Shown one piece after another: positions 34,859 to 48,000 of a DNA stretch of 64,000 bases. This DNA is from Emydura subglobosa. Lineage: Eukaryota; Chordata; Testudines; Chelidae. Numbering within the stretch: position 1 is the first letter of the stretch; each line of letters starts with the position of its first letter. Position numbers and translations under genes: made by a program. The notes below the pieces were generated by a model that had not been told where the DNA came from, made no database searches, and worked only from the letters and a program-made list of their open reading frames with translations. The DNA lies in assembly GCA_007922225.1 (NCBI GenBank), contig ML679958.1, positions 58,546,838 to 58,610,837 on the forward strand. Reading direction: 5' to 3'.

Positions 34859-37127
34859 TTAGGGTGAAACGCCACTGTCCCTTTACTTCATTGTCACTAG
34901 TGATTCAGACTATTTGTTGACTTTTACTCCTACCATCAATATTTCAGCTAAGCTTCAAAATAGCTACTCTGAGAACAATGTCTATGAACAATGACACATA
35001 AAAGTATAGGTTCTACAGTCTCTTTCAGGCTAGTATTCGTTTCCTAGTTTACTTTCACAAAGATGTATTTTAAATTATCCCCCTACCATGGTGAAACAGC
35101 AGTCTAAAAGGCTAATGCAGTTCTACATGCAAGACTCCCATTACATCATTTAAAAGAATAATTACTTGAATGTGGAAATGTTTTTATTAATTTTTTTCAT
35201 AATGACTAAAAGTCATGAAGTATAGGAATGCTAGCTTCAAGGATGGTTATACCCTCCAACTGTATTTCATAAATATAGGAAGACTGTATTTTGTTTCTGA
35301 CAAACTCTGCCTTATTTTGTGGTTGAAAGCACGGTACGCACTGGAGTTTATAAATATATGAGGTAGAATTATTCCATAGAACTGCTTTTACGTTGTTATG
35401 GGTCAAACACAGTTGAGTTCATCCACACTGCAAAACTCTGTCAACTACTGAAACAATATTAGTATGTCTGTATCTATCATGTTTCTCAGCTATTTGTGAT
35501 TGTGCATTTTGAGCAATTAACTCAAAGTGACAAACAGCTGGTATCAGAGTATTAGAGAAAAATATGTTGAATGTTATCCAACATGGATACCTAGCATGCA
35601 AAACATATGGAGATGTGTTAGGATGTCATATGTAATGACATAAGAAAGCACAAATGGGAAAGATAGTCCAATGGGGGCAGTGTTGTCCAACATTGGTCCA
35701 GAGTTGTCTCTGGAAAGAGCATTCTGTCCAATATTTTCATAGTGTGGCCATATATTAAAAAGATTATCTCCTGGGTGACCTTTCCTCCCACTTACAAATG
35801 CATAACAACTGTGTGGCAGAGGCAGTAATTGCTTACATTAAAGAGTAATTTCAGGAAATTTATATATTTTTAGCTTTTCTGTACTGCAGTTCAGCAGCTG
35901 GAAACAGGAAAAGAAGTTAGCTGCATGTTATCAGATAGCTTTCTGTGGACCAGCAGTGGTTCGTGGATCACACTAAGGGAACCTTTTGTGTAGAGAGCAG
36001 AAGAAACATTGAACTACCACACTGATATTTCTTAGACCTCAGTGGATGACAGATACAATGATTGCAACTGATGAATTGCTGCCAGTGGAAGCTGGTAGAT
36101 CTTGGAAGTGAAGGTTGCCAATATCTGCTCAAACAGGTTGACTTGGCTTTCAGGTTGCATTTGGTAAAATTCTCTGTCATTCTTCATAAAGGCAAGAATT
36201 TTCTCAACCTCTCATTACAAATGCTGTGTGTTGGGGGTGGGGGTTTCACATTACACTCATGATTGATTTTCTTTTGATTAGTATTGAAATGTGGCACTCA
36301 AAATGTAGCGATTACAGACCTATATTTAGTCAAAACAAAGATCCCACTAGGCCTGTCACTCTTTGAAGACTGCAGACATAGGTATACAGGAAAATACCAC
36401 TAGTCTAAGTGTTAAAATAAAAATACTAGATTGCATGGCAACTCTTTTAAAGAAATGTAAATGTAAGAAATTACTGTCTTGCTCGTGTGCAAAATAGGTT
36501 ATTTTTTAGAAGCTGCGCTGATATGGATAGTAAAAGCATGCATTTTAATGTAATTTTAATTAAAATTTTGAAACAAGGAAGGTGCCCCTCTTTGGCCTTA
36601 AATGGTCTGCAATCCATATTAGGCCTTGTGGTTGGGGATCATCTGATTGCATGCATTATGGTTAAAATTTCTGATTTATTAAGAAGCAACATTTTTGGCA
36701 TAACAGCCATAAGGCAGTGTATTATGAGGTGATCAAACCCATACTTTCAGTGTCATTTTGAAAATGGTGATCTTTTATCCAGATTATTTTAATCTTTATA
36801 TTCAATATTCCCTGAAGATTGAATATTCCATGGCTGTTTTCCTTTCAGTGCAGGAGCTGGGGGTGTTGAGAATCTACAGTGAGTATTTCAATATTAAAGT
36901 CAGATATATATCCTGCAAAATGCAGGGCTTGATCCTGCAAAGTACTACATGCCCACTAGCCCTGTAAAAAGATGGAGGTATTCAGGTGGATTTTAATATA
37001 GCTATGGACAAATGCATTTACCTGATAAATGTACTATAATGGGGAACTATTGGTAGGAAGCCATGTGCAGCATGGAAAGGCGTCAGTTTAAATTTAGCCC
37101 ATTAGTTTTTGAGTCCATTAGATTTAA
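34859..37127. other. Intronic sequence with no recognised feature
   Basis: AT-rich. Short frames carry no domain and no repeat is named. Confidence 0.55.
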
Positions 37128-37330
37128 GCTCTTGAGCTTTGGCCCATTAGCTCTTTTGTTCTAGTCCTGGCTTTGCAACAGCTTAATAGCTAGGCCTTGG
37201 CAAATTATTTAACTTCTCTGCCTCTGTTTCCTTACCTGTAATATGGGGAAACTTCCCCGCATTAGCTAACATCAGTACAGTGCTTTAGAAACTTCAGAAA
37301 CATAAAGAATTATATGAGCATTTACTAAGT
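37128..37330 (+). repeat. MIR-like SINE
   Basis: TTCTAGTCCTGGCTTTGCAA, GGCCTTGGCAAATTATTTAA, CTTCTCTGCCTCTGTTTCCT and GTAATATGGGGAAACTT are MIR core landmarks, with a trailing CAGTGCTTTAGAAAC region. Confidence 0.85.
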
Positions 37331-39620
37331 GTTATTAAATTGCTCACGTAACGAATCCTAAAGAAGAGACTGTATCGCAGCATTTTCACATAGTACATGT
37401 ATCTTAGCAGTGCTACTGGGGATGTGTTATGTTCAGCAGCCCAGGCACAGTCCTCCACAACTGCAAGGGTGCTGTAGAGTGGTGTGAAGGGAGGATGGGA
37501 ACAAAAGAGGAAAATTTAAAACAACCGTAAAGAGAAAAATAGAAACAATGAAATGGTCTTAATCGATGGTTCTAGTGGCCAAATGGCAGAGCATCTGAAT
37601 TCAAGCCTGAGATCCAGTCCCATATTTCCTGAGTAATGCATATCTAACACACTCTGCCTACTTCATCTGTAGAAACTGCCTTTGACAAAGAGAAGGAACA
37701 GTTTTGTCAGGAAAGTTGTATCTTGTCCTCCTTGTCAAGGAGAAGGATTGCCTAAAAGGGGGGCCTTGTAGGAGCCAACTGAAGCCAAGGATAAAAATCA
37801 GGAAGGGGAAGACTCAAAGATCCACATAGCAAAATGAAAGGAAAAGGGGGAGAGAGACTGACAGATAATGGGGTGTAAAGAATAGAGGTAAACACAATGA
37901 GCCAAATTTTGCCCTCATTTACATCCTGCATAACCTCACTCACACAAGGGTTACGTGGAACTGAGAATAGGGCAGAATTTGGGTCATGAAGTCCATTGAG
38001 GTTGAGGAGAAGACACAAATTTACTTTTCCTGTTGTGCCCTCCTCATCCCCTGTGCAAAAATCAGGTTATGCACTTGAGAGTGTTTTGGTAACCAAATCA
38101 ATAATGTGTAACAATAACAAATTATATCAGAAGCCAAAAGAAACTTTAAAAATAAAAAAAAAGGCTGCTTTCATTTGAAAGAACAGGAGGTGGGGGCAAT
38201 GGGCAAGAATTAAATTAAACCCTGGGGAAAACTACTCCCAGACAGCTAGAAGAAAAATTGGCTAGCATTTATGTAGTGAAGGTGTTTTAAACTATGTTTC
38301 GTTCACTGTTGGCTTTAATTAGGAATGCTGGCATACTTTACTTGGGTTTAGAGTATAAGGCAGATGTATTTTTAAGACAGCCTGAAACTATTAAACAAGT
38401 AAAATCTTTACAAAAATCCCAAAGGAAGTGGAATGTATCTCTCTGTAGAAGAAATCTGACTGCGACCTAGTGCTCAGAGACAATAGATTTGAAGGATGAT
38501 TGTTGAACCTCCCACTGCTGTATATAATAGATTCTTAACTTATTTTCCTTCTCCGATTCTCTAACATAAACACTTTGTTTCTGTCAATATAATTTATTTT
38601 TCTGTTAGAGACAAAAAGAACAAGTTGTCCAATTGTCAATGTAAACTGTAAAAGTCTGTATTAGATTGAAGTTTATATATCTGACACATTGGTTTTGAAA
38701 TGAAAAATATAATTTGAAAAGATACAAGTACATGGATCGGAACAAGAGGAGTTAAAGAGATCAGAGAACTTTGACATTTCTAGTCTCATAATTTTTTATA
38801 TTATCTGGTGGTTTATCAGGTGTTGTATTTTGTGTTGTCTCAGTGTCAACGTTTTTTCTTCAGTACCAGACAGACTTCATTTTTCACTGACTGTTATACA
38901 GCAGTTAGATCATGTATGCCCAAAAAAAAAAAAAAAAAAAAAAGGATATTTGTAGTGGGAAAGTACACTGCTTGTAAGGTTTATTTTTATTTAAGTGGTG
39001 ACATCAGGCAGAAGTTAATTTAAATTTTCTCTGAGGTCAAGTTATCCTATAACTTTCTACTGCAGGGTTTCTTGCACCTTCCTTTTGAGTTGGTTGTTAG
39101 GGCCAATGATACTGAACGAGATGGAGGGCTGAGTCTAGCCCAGCACAACAATTTTTTTATCCCTAAATTACTTTCAGTGTGATGAAGTTAGTAAAACTTA
39201 TGTAAAGCTGGATCTTAGACTATGCTTTCAAAAATTTATGTACAGTAACTTTGGACTAAGGAACAGCTTTAGGGTGACTTTTGTTATCTATTTTAGCATG
39301 TTGAGTCAAAACTGATCATATGTTGTTCCAAAGTTGGATAAATTTATCTATGCATTCATGCTTTTAAAAGTGACTTGCAAAAAACTGTTTGTGCTCTTTA
39401 TTGCTTCTTTATCATGCAAAATGAAGGCCTGAAAAGTCTCTTCTGTGTGTTTTTATTTTTATCTTTAAAATATCAGGGACATTAAGTCTATTCTTTCCTA
39501 GTTTTGCTTGAAGGCTCCTTGGAGGACTACATAGCTGAAGTGAGTGTTTTCACAGCTTTCCACTTCCACTGGAGGTGTGGATTTGAATCTTTAACAAAAA
39601 AAGCTTTTTTCTCTCAAGTG
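37331..39620. other. Intronic sequence with no strong feature
   Basis: A purine-rich tract lies at 37800-37870 and an A22 run at 38922-38943. No gene. Confidence 0.55.
38922..38943. repeat. A22 homopolymer
   Basis: Twenty-two consecutive A with no recognised retroposon body before it. Confidence 0.97.
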
Positions 39621-39625
39621 TTTGT

Positions 39626-39924
39626 CATACTTTTGAGTTAAATTATGTGTTAATTCATCTGACCTTCTCCTCTCAATTGCTTTCAATATCTTCTGGATGG
39701 CATAATCCCAAAATATGTGGATGGTGTGTCATGCTTTTGAGTTAAATTATGTGTTAATTAATCTGACCTTCTCCTCTCAGTTGCTGTCGGTATCTTCTGG
39801 ATGGCATAATCCCAAAATATATGGATGATGTGTCATGCTTTTGAGTTAAATTATGTGTTAATTAATCTGACCTTCTTCTCTCAGTTGCTTTCAGTATCTT
39901 CTGGATGGCATAATCCCAAAATAT
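39626..39924. repeat. Minisatellite: 104 bp unit, about 2.9 copies
   Basis: TTTTGAGTTAAATTATGTGT starts at 39631, 39735 and 39839, exactly 104 bp apart. Each unit ends GATGGCATAATCCCAAAATA, and the third is cut at the end. The copies differ at a few positions (CTCCTCTCAATT, CTCCTCTCAGTT, CTTCTCTCAGTT), so they are related but not identical. The array ends about 275 bp before the exon at 40199. Confidence 0.97.
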
Positions 39925-40198
39925 GATAGTAGTCCTTAGAGTTCTCGAGCAAAAATAGGATAGACAAGACCTGATTTAAAAAAGAAAAAGGATTATGATT
40001 AATCTAGTGTTCTGGTATATTTGTTGTTTTTGGAAAAAATTAATAACAATTATAAATATTAAAAGGGGCAGAGTGTACAAATACTTTTCTTTGCAATTCA
40101 CCTTTTGAGTAAAGTTGGACCATACTTTTTGATTCTTAGAGTAAATTTAGTGGTGTGTGTATTCTGAAGTTTTTAATTATGCTTTTTCTGTATTGAAG

Positions 40199-40298
40199 GC
40201 TACAGATAGAAGAATCTTCTAAACCTGTAAGACTATCACAGCAATTGGACAAAGCTGTAACAACCAATTATAAACCTGTGGCTAATCATCAGTATAAT
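40199..40298 (+). CDS. GTF2F2: GTF2F2 internal exon (TFIIF subunit beta, RAP30), exon 6 by mammalian numbering
   Basis: The exon reads LQIEESSKP, then VRLSQQLDK, then TTNYKPVANHQYN, which I recognise as the central linker of the general transcription factor IIF small subunit. TFIIF binds RNA polymerase II and is needed for preinitiation-complex assembly and start-site selection in the nucleus. An acceptor AG lies at 40197-40198, preceded by a T-rich tract. The first exon base completes an arginine codon split across the intron, and the exon closes in phase 0 before a GTAAGT donor at 40299. The 100 bp length leaves no stop codon in frame. One residue appears to differ from the human protein as I remember it (LDKA rather than LDKV). 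The exon is too short and lacks an ATG, so it cannot be a free-standing gene. Confidence is high because the next exon of the same protein follows on the same strand. Confidence 0.95.
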
Positions 40299-40479
40299 GT
40301 AAGTTACTTTAATCTTTTTCCCTGCTATTTTTAATCACTACAAGTTTCTCGGGAATTTAGTTGCTTTATGGAATGACTCCTCTGTAGGTCCAGGCTTTCT
40401 GTGGCCTTTTTTCATACTGAATGTCTTTGCCCCTGAAAATCCCTTTTTTCTATGGTATAAAGATTCTGCCAATTCTTTC

Positions 40480-40498
40480 TTTTTTTTTTTTTTTTTTT
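40480..40498. repeat. T19 homopolymer
   Basis: Nineteen consecutive T about 180 bp downstream of the exon donor. Confidence 0.95.
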
Positions 40499-41164
40499 CC
40501 TGGATAACTTCCTTCTGTCTTGATTCCAGAACCCATCCAGTGGCTAAAATCTGCTGATTCTAATTCCCTTTGTTACGTGGCAGAGGCATAGTAGAGCTCT
40601 CCTTCCCCAACATCTTTCTGCTGTTTTTATTACCTCTTATCTTTAGTCATGTCTGAAATTCCATTTAAAGGCCTTAAGGGCAGAGACACTGTACCCTGAG
40701 ATTGTGCATTCCACTTTTGGGTCATGCAAAATAACAATAATGTAATCTGCAGATGTGAAAGGCTAAGGAAAAATCTTTAACTTCTAGTCCCTTGCAGCGA
40801 GTTTCCTGAATGATGGAAAACAATAGATAAATCTTTGCATTATTGTTTTTCATAGTACATATTTTCTGTATTGATTACGCTGATAGAATTACATCCACAT
40901 TGCAGTTCAGTGTCATTTGTTATGAATACAAGCTATAATGCCCTTCTCCTTAAAGATAGTCTTTGTGTAATGTGTATGTAAGTATGCATAATAAGCAACT
41001 TTGATATTGAATGAAAGGAACGTTGTTAAAATTAAGTCACACTAAGAATTAGTCACAGTATTAGTCATTTACTCTTTTGTACTCCTGGTTAAGGTTTTAT
41101 TTTCATAAAACAAATGACAACATGTATGATACACAACCATTATTGTAGAATACAATCCAATTTA

Positions 41165-41425
41165 AGACCTGGTGTACACTTAACATTTAGATTGATGTAG
41201 CCACATCTCCCTTGTGTGGCATAGCTATGCCAACCTATCCCCTGGTGTAGATGCAGCTAGGTCGACAGAAGAATTCATCTCTCAGGGAGGTGAATTACCT
41301 ACAGTGATGGAAAAACCCCTTCTGTCACTGTAGGCTGTGTCTACATTACCAGGTTAGTGCAGCATAGCTGTGGTGCTATAGCTATGTCAATGTATTCCCG
41401 ATAGTGTTGACACACTCTTATTTAT
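41165..41425. mobile_element. MITE cluster with GTCTACA-type ends
   Basis: GTGTACACTTAACATTTAGA, GGTGTAGATGCAGCTAGGTC and GGCTGTGTCTACATTACCAG resemble the ends and interior of short DNA-transposon derivatives common in turtles. The sequence around 41330-41345 (CTGTAGGCTGTGTCTACA) looks like a junction between two elements. Confidence 0.5.
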
Positions 41426-41547
41426 TCCTACAGATTACAAAATAATCATTCCTTTCTCAGAGCACACTACTTTTATAGTAGCTGTTATCTAAGGACTGGT
41501 CACAGATTTCATAACAGTATTCCAGTTAGTACTGTGACTTTTTACTA

Positions 41548-41748
41548 AAATAGTTAAACTGGTAAACTCCTTAGTGTAGATGCAGTTATACAGGTATGCA
41601 TGTGCCTTACAATTATATAACTGATTCCTCTGCCAGGACTGAAATAAGCTACATCAGTACAAGTGGATTCATGTTAGGGGGATGTACTGCTTTGACTATA
41701 CCACTGTAGTTAAAGTGGCACAACTTTTGTGTGTAAACAAGCCATAAA
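41548..41748. mobile_element. MITE fragment, AAACTGGT-rich family
   Basis: TAGTTAAACTGGTAAACTCC, GTGTAGATGCAGTTATACAG, CCACTGTAGTTAAAGTGGCA and GTGTGTAAACAAGCC fit the same family as 30995-31142. Confidence 0.5.
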
Positions 41749-41850
41749 GTTTTAGTCAGGTTATGGACTACAGTCATGATGCTATTGATACTACAACTTT
41801 TAACAGTCTTGTAACAGGTTTAGGGGACAGCTGTGTAACTAGATCTCCTA

Positions 41851-42119
41851 GGGTATGTCTACATAGCAAAAAAAAAAAACAAAAAACAGGCAGCTGGCCC
41901 ATGCCAGCTGATGTAGGCGTGTGGGGTTCAGGCTACAGCACTGTGTAGACTTCTGGGCTTGGGCTGGAGTCTGAGCTCTGGGACCCTCCCACTTCACAGG
42001 ATCCTAGAGCCCAGGCTCCAACCTGAGCCCAGACATCTACACATCAATGAAACAGCTCTGTAGCCTGAGCCCCGCAAGCCCGGGTCGAGTGTCTAATTGC
42101 TGTGTAGATACATGCCTAA
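41851..42119. mobile_element. Palindromic MITE, GGGTATGTCTACA family
   Basis: The left end AGGGTATGTCTACATAGC and right end GCTGTGTAGATACATGCCT are inverted. Inside, GGGCTTGGGCTGGAGTCTGA faces CTCCAACCTGAGCCC, giving long self-complementarity. A run of A interrupts the left arm. Non-coding; superfamily not determined. The 57143-57420 element is a relative. Confidence 0.8.
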
Positions 42120-42289
42120 TGAGAACATGGTTGTAATATGGGAGGACCCAAATTGTAACACAGTAAGCAGTTTGCACAGCTAGTCATGTTAATATAAATA
42201 TCCAGAAGATATACTTATCCAGTTTGGTTGGTTGTAGAAGTTTTGATGGGAAAAGCCTATTAACATAGACCACTTGCATCATCTCATCC

Positions 42290-42515
42290 CTCCTTCATCT
42301 CTTTCAAATGCCAGTGCAGGATTGTTTTCCACACTAACTTCTCCAGTCCTTGGAATCTAGGTTTAGCTGTCCCAAATGGTGGGTCTTCGCCCACTTCTCT
42401 TAAAAGATCATTCCACAATCTTTTTGGATCTCACAATTAGATTTTTCCGGCTGAAATTATTTTCTTAAGCTCATCCCAATATTCTTAGTTCTACCACAGT
42501 GCTCTAATAGGGGCA
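42290..42515 (-). mobile_element. CR1/L3-like LINE fragment
   Basis: GCCAGTGCAGGATTGTTTTC, TTCTCCAGTCCTTGGAATCT, CCCACTTCTCTTAAAAGATC and ATTCCACAATCTTTTTGG follow the order of a CR1-type ORF2 end on the minus strand. Diverged. Confidence 0.7.
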
Positions 42516-44740
42516 GCAGTTATCAGAGGAGGGGAAAGAAAAAGGAAAATATGAGCTAATGTGGGAAGGGGGAAGAAGGGCAATCATCTACCCTGAAAGA
42601 CAGAGACTATCAAGGACGGCAAAAATGAAAATGGCAACAGGACAAACTAAAGGGCTGGAGCTACTGCTGGGAAGGTGCACATAGTAAGTTAGTGGGACTT
42701 GAGTATAACTCCACCTCTTCACCCCCCATGATGGGAGATACAAAAGGGAAGAGTCGGAAGAAGAACTGGAGGTGTGCGGTGGGGGCAAAGAGGTGCTATC
42801 TGGAATCTCCTTTCTTCATTTTTTTTTAAATATCAGTCCTCACCCACCAGTAAGAGAATGAAGGGAGAGTGAATTCTTTCTCTCCCAAAATAAAATTAAA
42901 CCCTGCTTTCTCGCTAGAATATTGTAAATTATAATGTCATTGTAACTGGTAATTGTAACATAGAGTTTCAGTTCCCTGCGGGGAAGGGACCTTCTCCTTA
43001 TATATTTGTAAATGCCATCCATGCCTTTAGTGTTACAACAATGTTCTCATGGCTATGATACTTGCGTTGCTTTGCTGTCTTTTACCATACACCAGCAAAG
43101 TTTTCTAGGTTCCATTAACTGTGTCTGCATCACTTTCAGTTTGTCTGTTTTAATGATGCAGATAAACAGGATAATATCTGTTGGGTGATTATGTAGTCAA
43201 TAAGATTTCTCCAAGTTAAGATAAGGGGGGGGGGGGAGTTAGTACAGTGTATATAAGCTTACAGGTGAGCAAAATAATTTACTTTACCTAACCATTTTCA
43301 ACCATTTTTACCACAACAAGAGTGATAAAAACATAATACATGGAGGAATGTATAATCAGATCATGGCCATGTATCATTTATTTTCAATTTCCCAAGTCGT
43401 CTGGAGTCTTAAATTAAATCCTGTAGATACTGCTGTGTGTGTAGCTCACCAAGGCCTCATTAGCAGTAAGACTTGTATTGTTTATCAGACGCTTTTGCAG
43501 GAATCTTGATCAATAAATCAAGCCTGAAATCTGACTTACTTTAAAATTAATATAATTTAGCGAGGCCTGGACACTAACAGTGAGATTGTGGCATGTAAGT
43601 TTTTGCCTGCAGTGAGCGGTCCAGAGACATTTGTCTCCTTCATAGAAAACTGAGTGAAAAGCACTTGGTTTTGGGGCTTCTTAATTTTGTTCAGCACTTA
43701 GAAACTATGACGACGGGCACTATATAAAAACCATAGACGAGGCATTTCAGAGGCATAGTATTTGACGTAGGAGCATAGGCTGTGGTGGTCCTAGATGATA
43801 TCCTTTCAAAAGGTACTACATGCTGTCCCCACCACCAGGGCCCAATCCACCCTCATCCCCTCCTATTTAGAGAGACTAGTGTCACTGACCAAAGGGGTGG
43901 GAAAATTTCTTATCCCTTTTCCCCTCTATGTATGCACTCACACAGGGCTAGTCACATCTAAACATTTCATTGTTGATTTAATAAGTATCCCCACTTCCTT
44001 GCTGAGAAGTTTTCTGCAATACTCACTATTTATTTAAGCTTCAGACAATATTTTATGCATGTGCTCCCTTTAGCTGGCTCTGCAGACTAACAAACCACAT
44101 TAATTTCAAGTGCTTATAAATGAGAGTGGGAGAAAAAGCCCTTTACAGTACAAAATATAGTGGTTGAGAATTAAATTTTATGTAGAGAACATTAGCAGTA
44201 AATTACGTTTTTTCTTTAGAGAGTACTCATTCATATTATTACCAGTCCCATTCACCTGTCCCACACACATGGACATCTCCTGGCCCTCAAGGGTACTGGA
44301 GAACTTCCCATCAGGCTGTAAGACTTGAGCTCCCAAAGCTCTTCACCATCTTTCTAAGACCACTGCTTCCCCTTGTACTGCCATCACTCCCCATTTCCAA
44401 CATCCATTACCATTTGCTTCCCTTTACATGAGTGATCAGCAGTGGCACACTCTTTTCTCATCAGTGAGTTCCTTTCCGTTAGTAGTTTCTCCCTACTTTT
44501 TCAAGTCAGCTGCAAGTACTGCCTGTTATCAGCCTCTCTTCCCCTGTGCTGCTCCTATTTACTGCCATCTCCCCTGGAGTCCTCTTTTCTGTCCTTTGTT
44601 GGCATGGATCTTGTTTACCCATTCTGACCCTATAACCTTTCTAGTCTCTCTGCACAAAGCCTACCACTTCCATTTCTCGGCCTCTTATGCATGTCCACAG
44701 AACTCCTCCAGCTTGACTCGACCTAATTCATTTTGGCTGC
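42516..44740. other. Intronic sequence with no strong feature
   Basis: A G12 run lies at 43225-43236. A C/T-rich tract at 44240-44720 produces long but meaningless Ser/Pro/Leu-rich frames. No gene. Confidence 0.5.
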
Positions 44741-44744
44741 ATTT

Positions 44745-45010
44745 ATACTGAAGATGTCTGAAACTCTCCCACCTGTGATGTAGTATTGGTGCATCTCCAC
44801 TGTGCCAACAGTGAGAGTATTAAATGTAGGCTGACCTCATTGATTTTTTTTTTTTTTACCACTGTGCCATGTAACTTTGCTCCCAGCATGGCTAGACAAT
44901 GTGATTGAAACACCAGAAGTTGCAAGTGTACCATGTCTTACACTGATGCTTCTACTCTTGCTGAAGGGTGGAACAATTTTCAGAAAAGGTTTAGTGTAAA
45001 CAAGACCTTC
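44745..45010. mobile_element. Possible MITE
   Basis: ATTTATACTGAAGATGTCTG at the left and GGTTTAGTGTAAACAAGACC at the right resemble divergent GTCTACACT / AGTGTAGACAAGACC ends. The interior, including a T-run at 44846-44859, is not recognised. Confidence 0.35.
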
Positions 45011-48000
45011 CTTCAACATGCAGTATGGAATCTCTTCAGCAAATGCACGTTTGCTTGAACTTCAGAATACCAAGCAAACCAAGAAAGGCATTCTGAGTTG
45101 GACTGTGAATTTTATTGTTAAATTAATTGCTTTTATTTATTCGCTAGAGTAGCTTCTTTGCAGGCTGAAATGATAATTATAGGGGTGTTTCACTGACTAG
45201 AGAATAGTTCTTTATTTAAAAAAAAAATGGCGTTTTGAAAAGAATATAGAGCCTTTTAAAGCTTTTCAAATGTTCTTAGAGAAAACTTTTTACTTTCACT
45301 TCTCACGTCTTTTTCATGGTCTTTGTATTAACCATCTGCTGAAGAAATATAATACATGTCTGTATTGATGATGCCTTCAAATAGGGAATATTGGCAATCT
45401 TCCAGTAAGACTAATGACACACTCTGAAGGTAAACAAAAAAAAATTGATTTTGTATGAAGGATTGCAGAAGATGAAACAGCAACTTCAGTGCTTACCAAC
45501 CCATTCCAAAACTATACCCCCATGACATCCAAATATATTTTAATATTTTAGCTTTTTAAATTTAAAAAAATATTAATTCAGTTTATACAATGTATGTGTA
45601 TATGTATATCATATTACACACAGACTGTTTTGGTTCTGTTGGACGGTGTATCTTGTTGCAAAAGATTTATAAAATTAAAGTGAGGCATTGTAATTTTATA
45701 TGAACTGTGAGTCTTAACTGTGGAGAGAATGCAACAGCAATACCATATTTTTAAAAATAGCAGTATTCACACTGCTTTCTGTGCTCTTAGACTGCAGTGG
45801 GTGTTGTTTTTGAAGTTTTGAGATCATCTTGAGCATCGCTAATTAACACATGACTGAGATACCAATTGCAAATAACTGAATGTTTCCGATAAAATAATGA
45901 CGTTTTAGCAGTATAAGACTGCACTCCTAGTGTGCTCAGCTATGAAATCTTTGCTAAGAAGTGAGGAATGATAGTCATTTTTGAGTGTGAATTGTTGTAT
46001 GGATTAATGATTTATGAATTCTAGAGTACTCAAGCTGCATTTTTGTAGAGAGCACTCCTCTGTGATTTAGATAATCAGGAGAATGTAAAATGAAAGCTCC
46101 CAATGAGAAGATAGTAATTAGCCTATAAATTTGCAATATAGCAGAAAAACAGAAATGTTGTCCATTACAGTTTAGCAGATAATAAAATACCAGTATTTCA
46201 ACTCAGTTAAAAAACAAAACACATACTGTTCCATAACATATTGCACTATTTGGGAACCTTTGATTAAAATGGTCCCATAAAAGGCTAACAGCAGAGGGGT
46301 AGTTTTGAGGATCTCCTCATCATAATGTGGTACAAGATCACTTGCTTTCCTTCTCTGCATAGAAAATGTCCATTTTAGAGAGTGAACATTTTTGCTTGAC
46401 AGTATTAAATTTTAACAGTTTGTTTCTCCCAGTGAAGAAGATCAGTCTCTAAACAGGTTTTCTCTAAATCTTACTTGTACAGGTACAATGATGCTGCAGA
46501 ATTGTTGACCATTTTCATAGGTTGTCTTGAGATTGCCGTTAGCTTTTCCAGTTATGTTCTGCCTTCCATAGAATGAATGGCATGAGGATTTAGCTTATTT
46601 CTGCTTAAAAAACAAAAACCAAAACCCTTTGACTGTGTTTTCCTTCGTTTTAATTTGACCTTCCACTTCAGGGTGTGGTTTGCTTTGGTTTGGTTTTTGA
46701 GTGATTGAAGGGGACAGAAAATTCCTAAAAGGCATAGAGGAAATCAAGTGCTACTCTTCTGGAAAAGTCATGCAACCTGCAGTGACTGGCTCTCTCCACC
46801 TTTCTCAACAATTATGTTTTTGAATTATTGAAGTCACCAGACTCAAAAGCAGGCAAGGGATAATAGACTTTTGCCACTGAAAAGAGATCTCAGATTATGT
46901 CGGACCCCAGGACCTAAAATGAGCCACAATTGGAGCTATAGCTCTTCCTTTCTCCTACCTACTGTACCTGGATTTTCTGATATCAGAGGCCTTTGTGGCA
47001 ACAGTAGCATGACTGGATAATCCCTCCATTGGTCATGTCAAGCTGTTGAAAGTGCTTACACTTAAAACCTCTGTGGGTCTACCTGTTAAAGCTATGTTGT
47101 TCCCAGTTCTTGTGTCCCTTCTTATGATGTCTTATATATTATTGGTGTGTCTTATTAAAACTCACTTCAAATATATTTATAGGCTATTGGCCTGTCCTCT
47201 ACTACTATGCATTTGTCCCTGTTTGCCAAATGCCACATGGACCTGACTTTCCTGAGGACTCCCTTCAAGAGGCAGTTTCTCACCAGTCTAGACATTTTGC
47301 TCTTGAAGGACTTTGCATCGTATGATGGAACATCACTGAATTGCGTCCCTCAAAAGAGCTAGAGGGTGCTTTTCATATATGTTGAGTCATAACTTAGTGC
47401 TGCTATCCCACTGCATCCTGATGATTCAATTCAGCCTCCTACTCGATTCCTCCAAGATTAACAAGGTGCCATTTGAGAATGCAGAGATGTGAGCCTCCTT
47501 TCACAATGTTGATTCTGCTGTGGCTACTTGCTCTGGAAAAACCACTCTCCCAATAGAAGACAATGCAAGTCCTTGGATCCCTCAACACAAAGTTATCATT
47601 CTCTTAAAAAAGGAGTCCCACTCAGTTTCTTGTTCTTGCCTTATCAGTTATCTGCTAGGAAATAATTACAAGCTATTAACAGGATTAGGAGGTAACTCTG
47701 GGCACTACGGTAATACCAATATTGATAACTGACCTGGTAAACTTTCATAGCAGCCTTGAACGGTGATTAATGGTCTTTTTTCACCCAGTGGACAGGTAAG
47801 GGTCCATCTCTGATTAGCTGAGGTTTTTATTTACATCTCACATAGGCACAAGTGACCAATGACTGACACATTTTTCAGTGTAGCGTCACTGATCAGTAGT
47901 GTTTCTGTAAGTAAAAGACCATCTACCTAAAAACTGACCTTGTCTATCGGAGACATTCCCTTTCCAGGTAAGCAAAACTATTCCTTCGCAGTTTTTTGTT

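Larger units (their letters stand above)
1..40198 (+). other. GTF2F2: GTF2F2 intron upstream of the first visible exon (partial)
   Basis: No exon of GTF2F2 upstream of the LQIEESSKP exon was found here, so the whole stretch is treated as one intron continuing beyond the window. Its content is interspersed repeats, listed separately, in AT-rich unique sequence. In mammals the introns of this gene are also very long. The single-exon gene KCTD4, which I recall as nested in this locus in human, is absent here: no open reading frame of about 250 codons exists. Confidence 0.85.

Noticed and set aside
39626..39924. Considered as a CRISPR-like array
   Set aside because: The 104 bp units are tandem with no spacers and the genome is eukaryotic; it is a minisatellite.
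1..40198. Search for a nested KCTD4-type single-exon gene or the preceding GTF2F2 exon
   Set aside because: No open frame of about 250 codons, and no match to the ENYMRLKR-type end of the previous exon was found by eye.
44240..44720. C/T-rich tract with long Ser/Pro/Leu frames considered as L2 ORF2
   Set aside because: Unlike 27320 and 31600, no LHWLP-like or other ORF2 block could be aligned; composition alone explains the frames.
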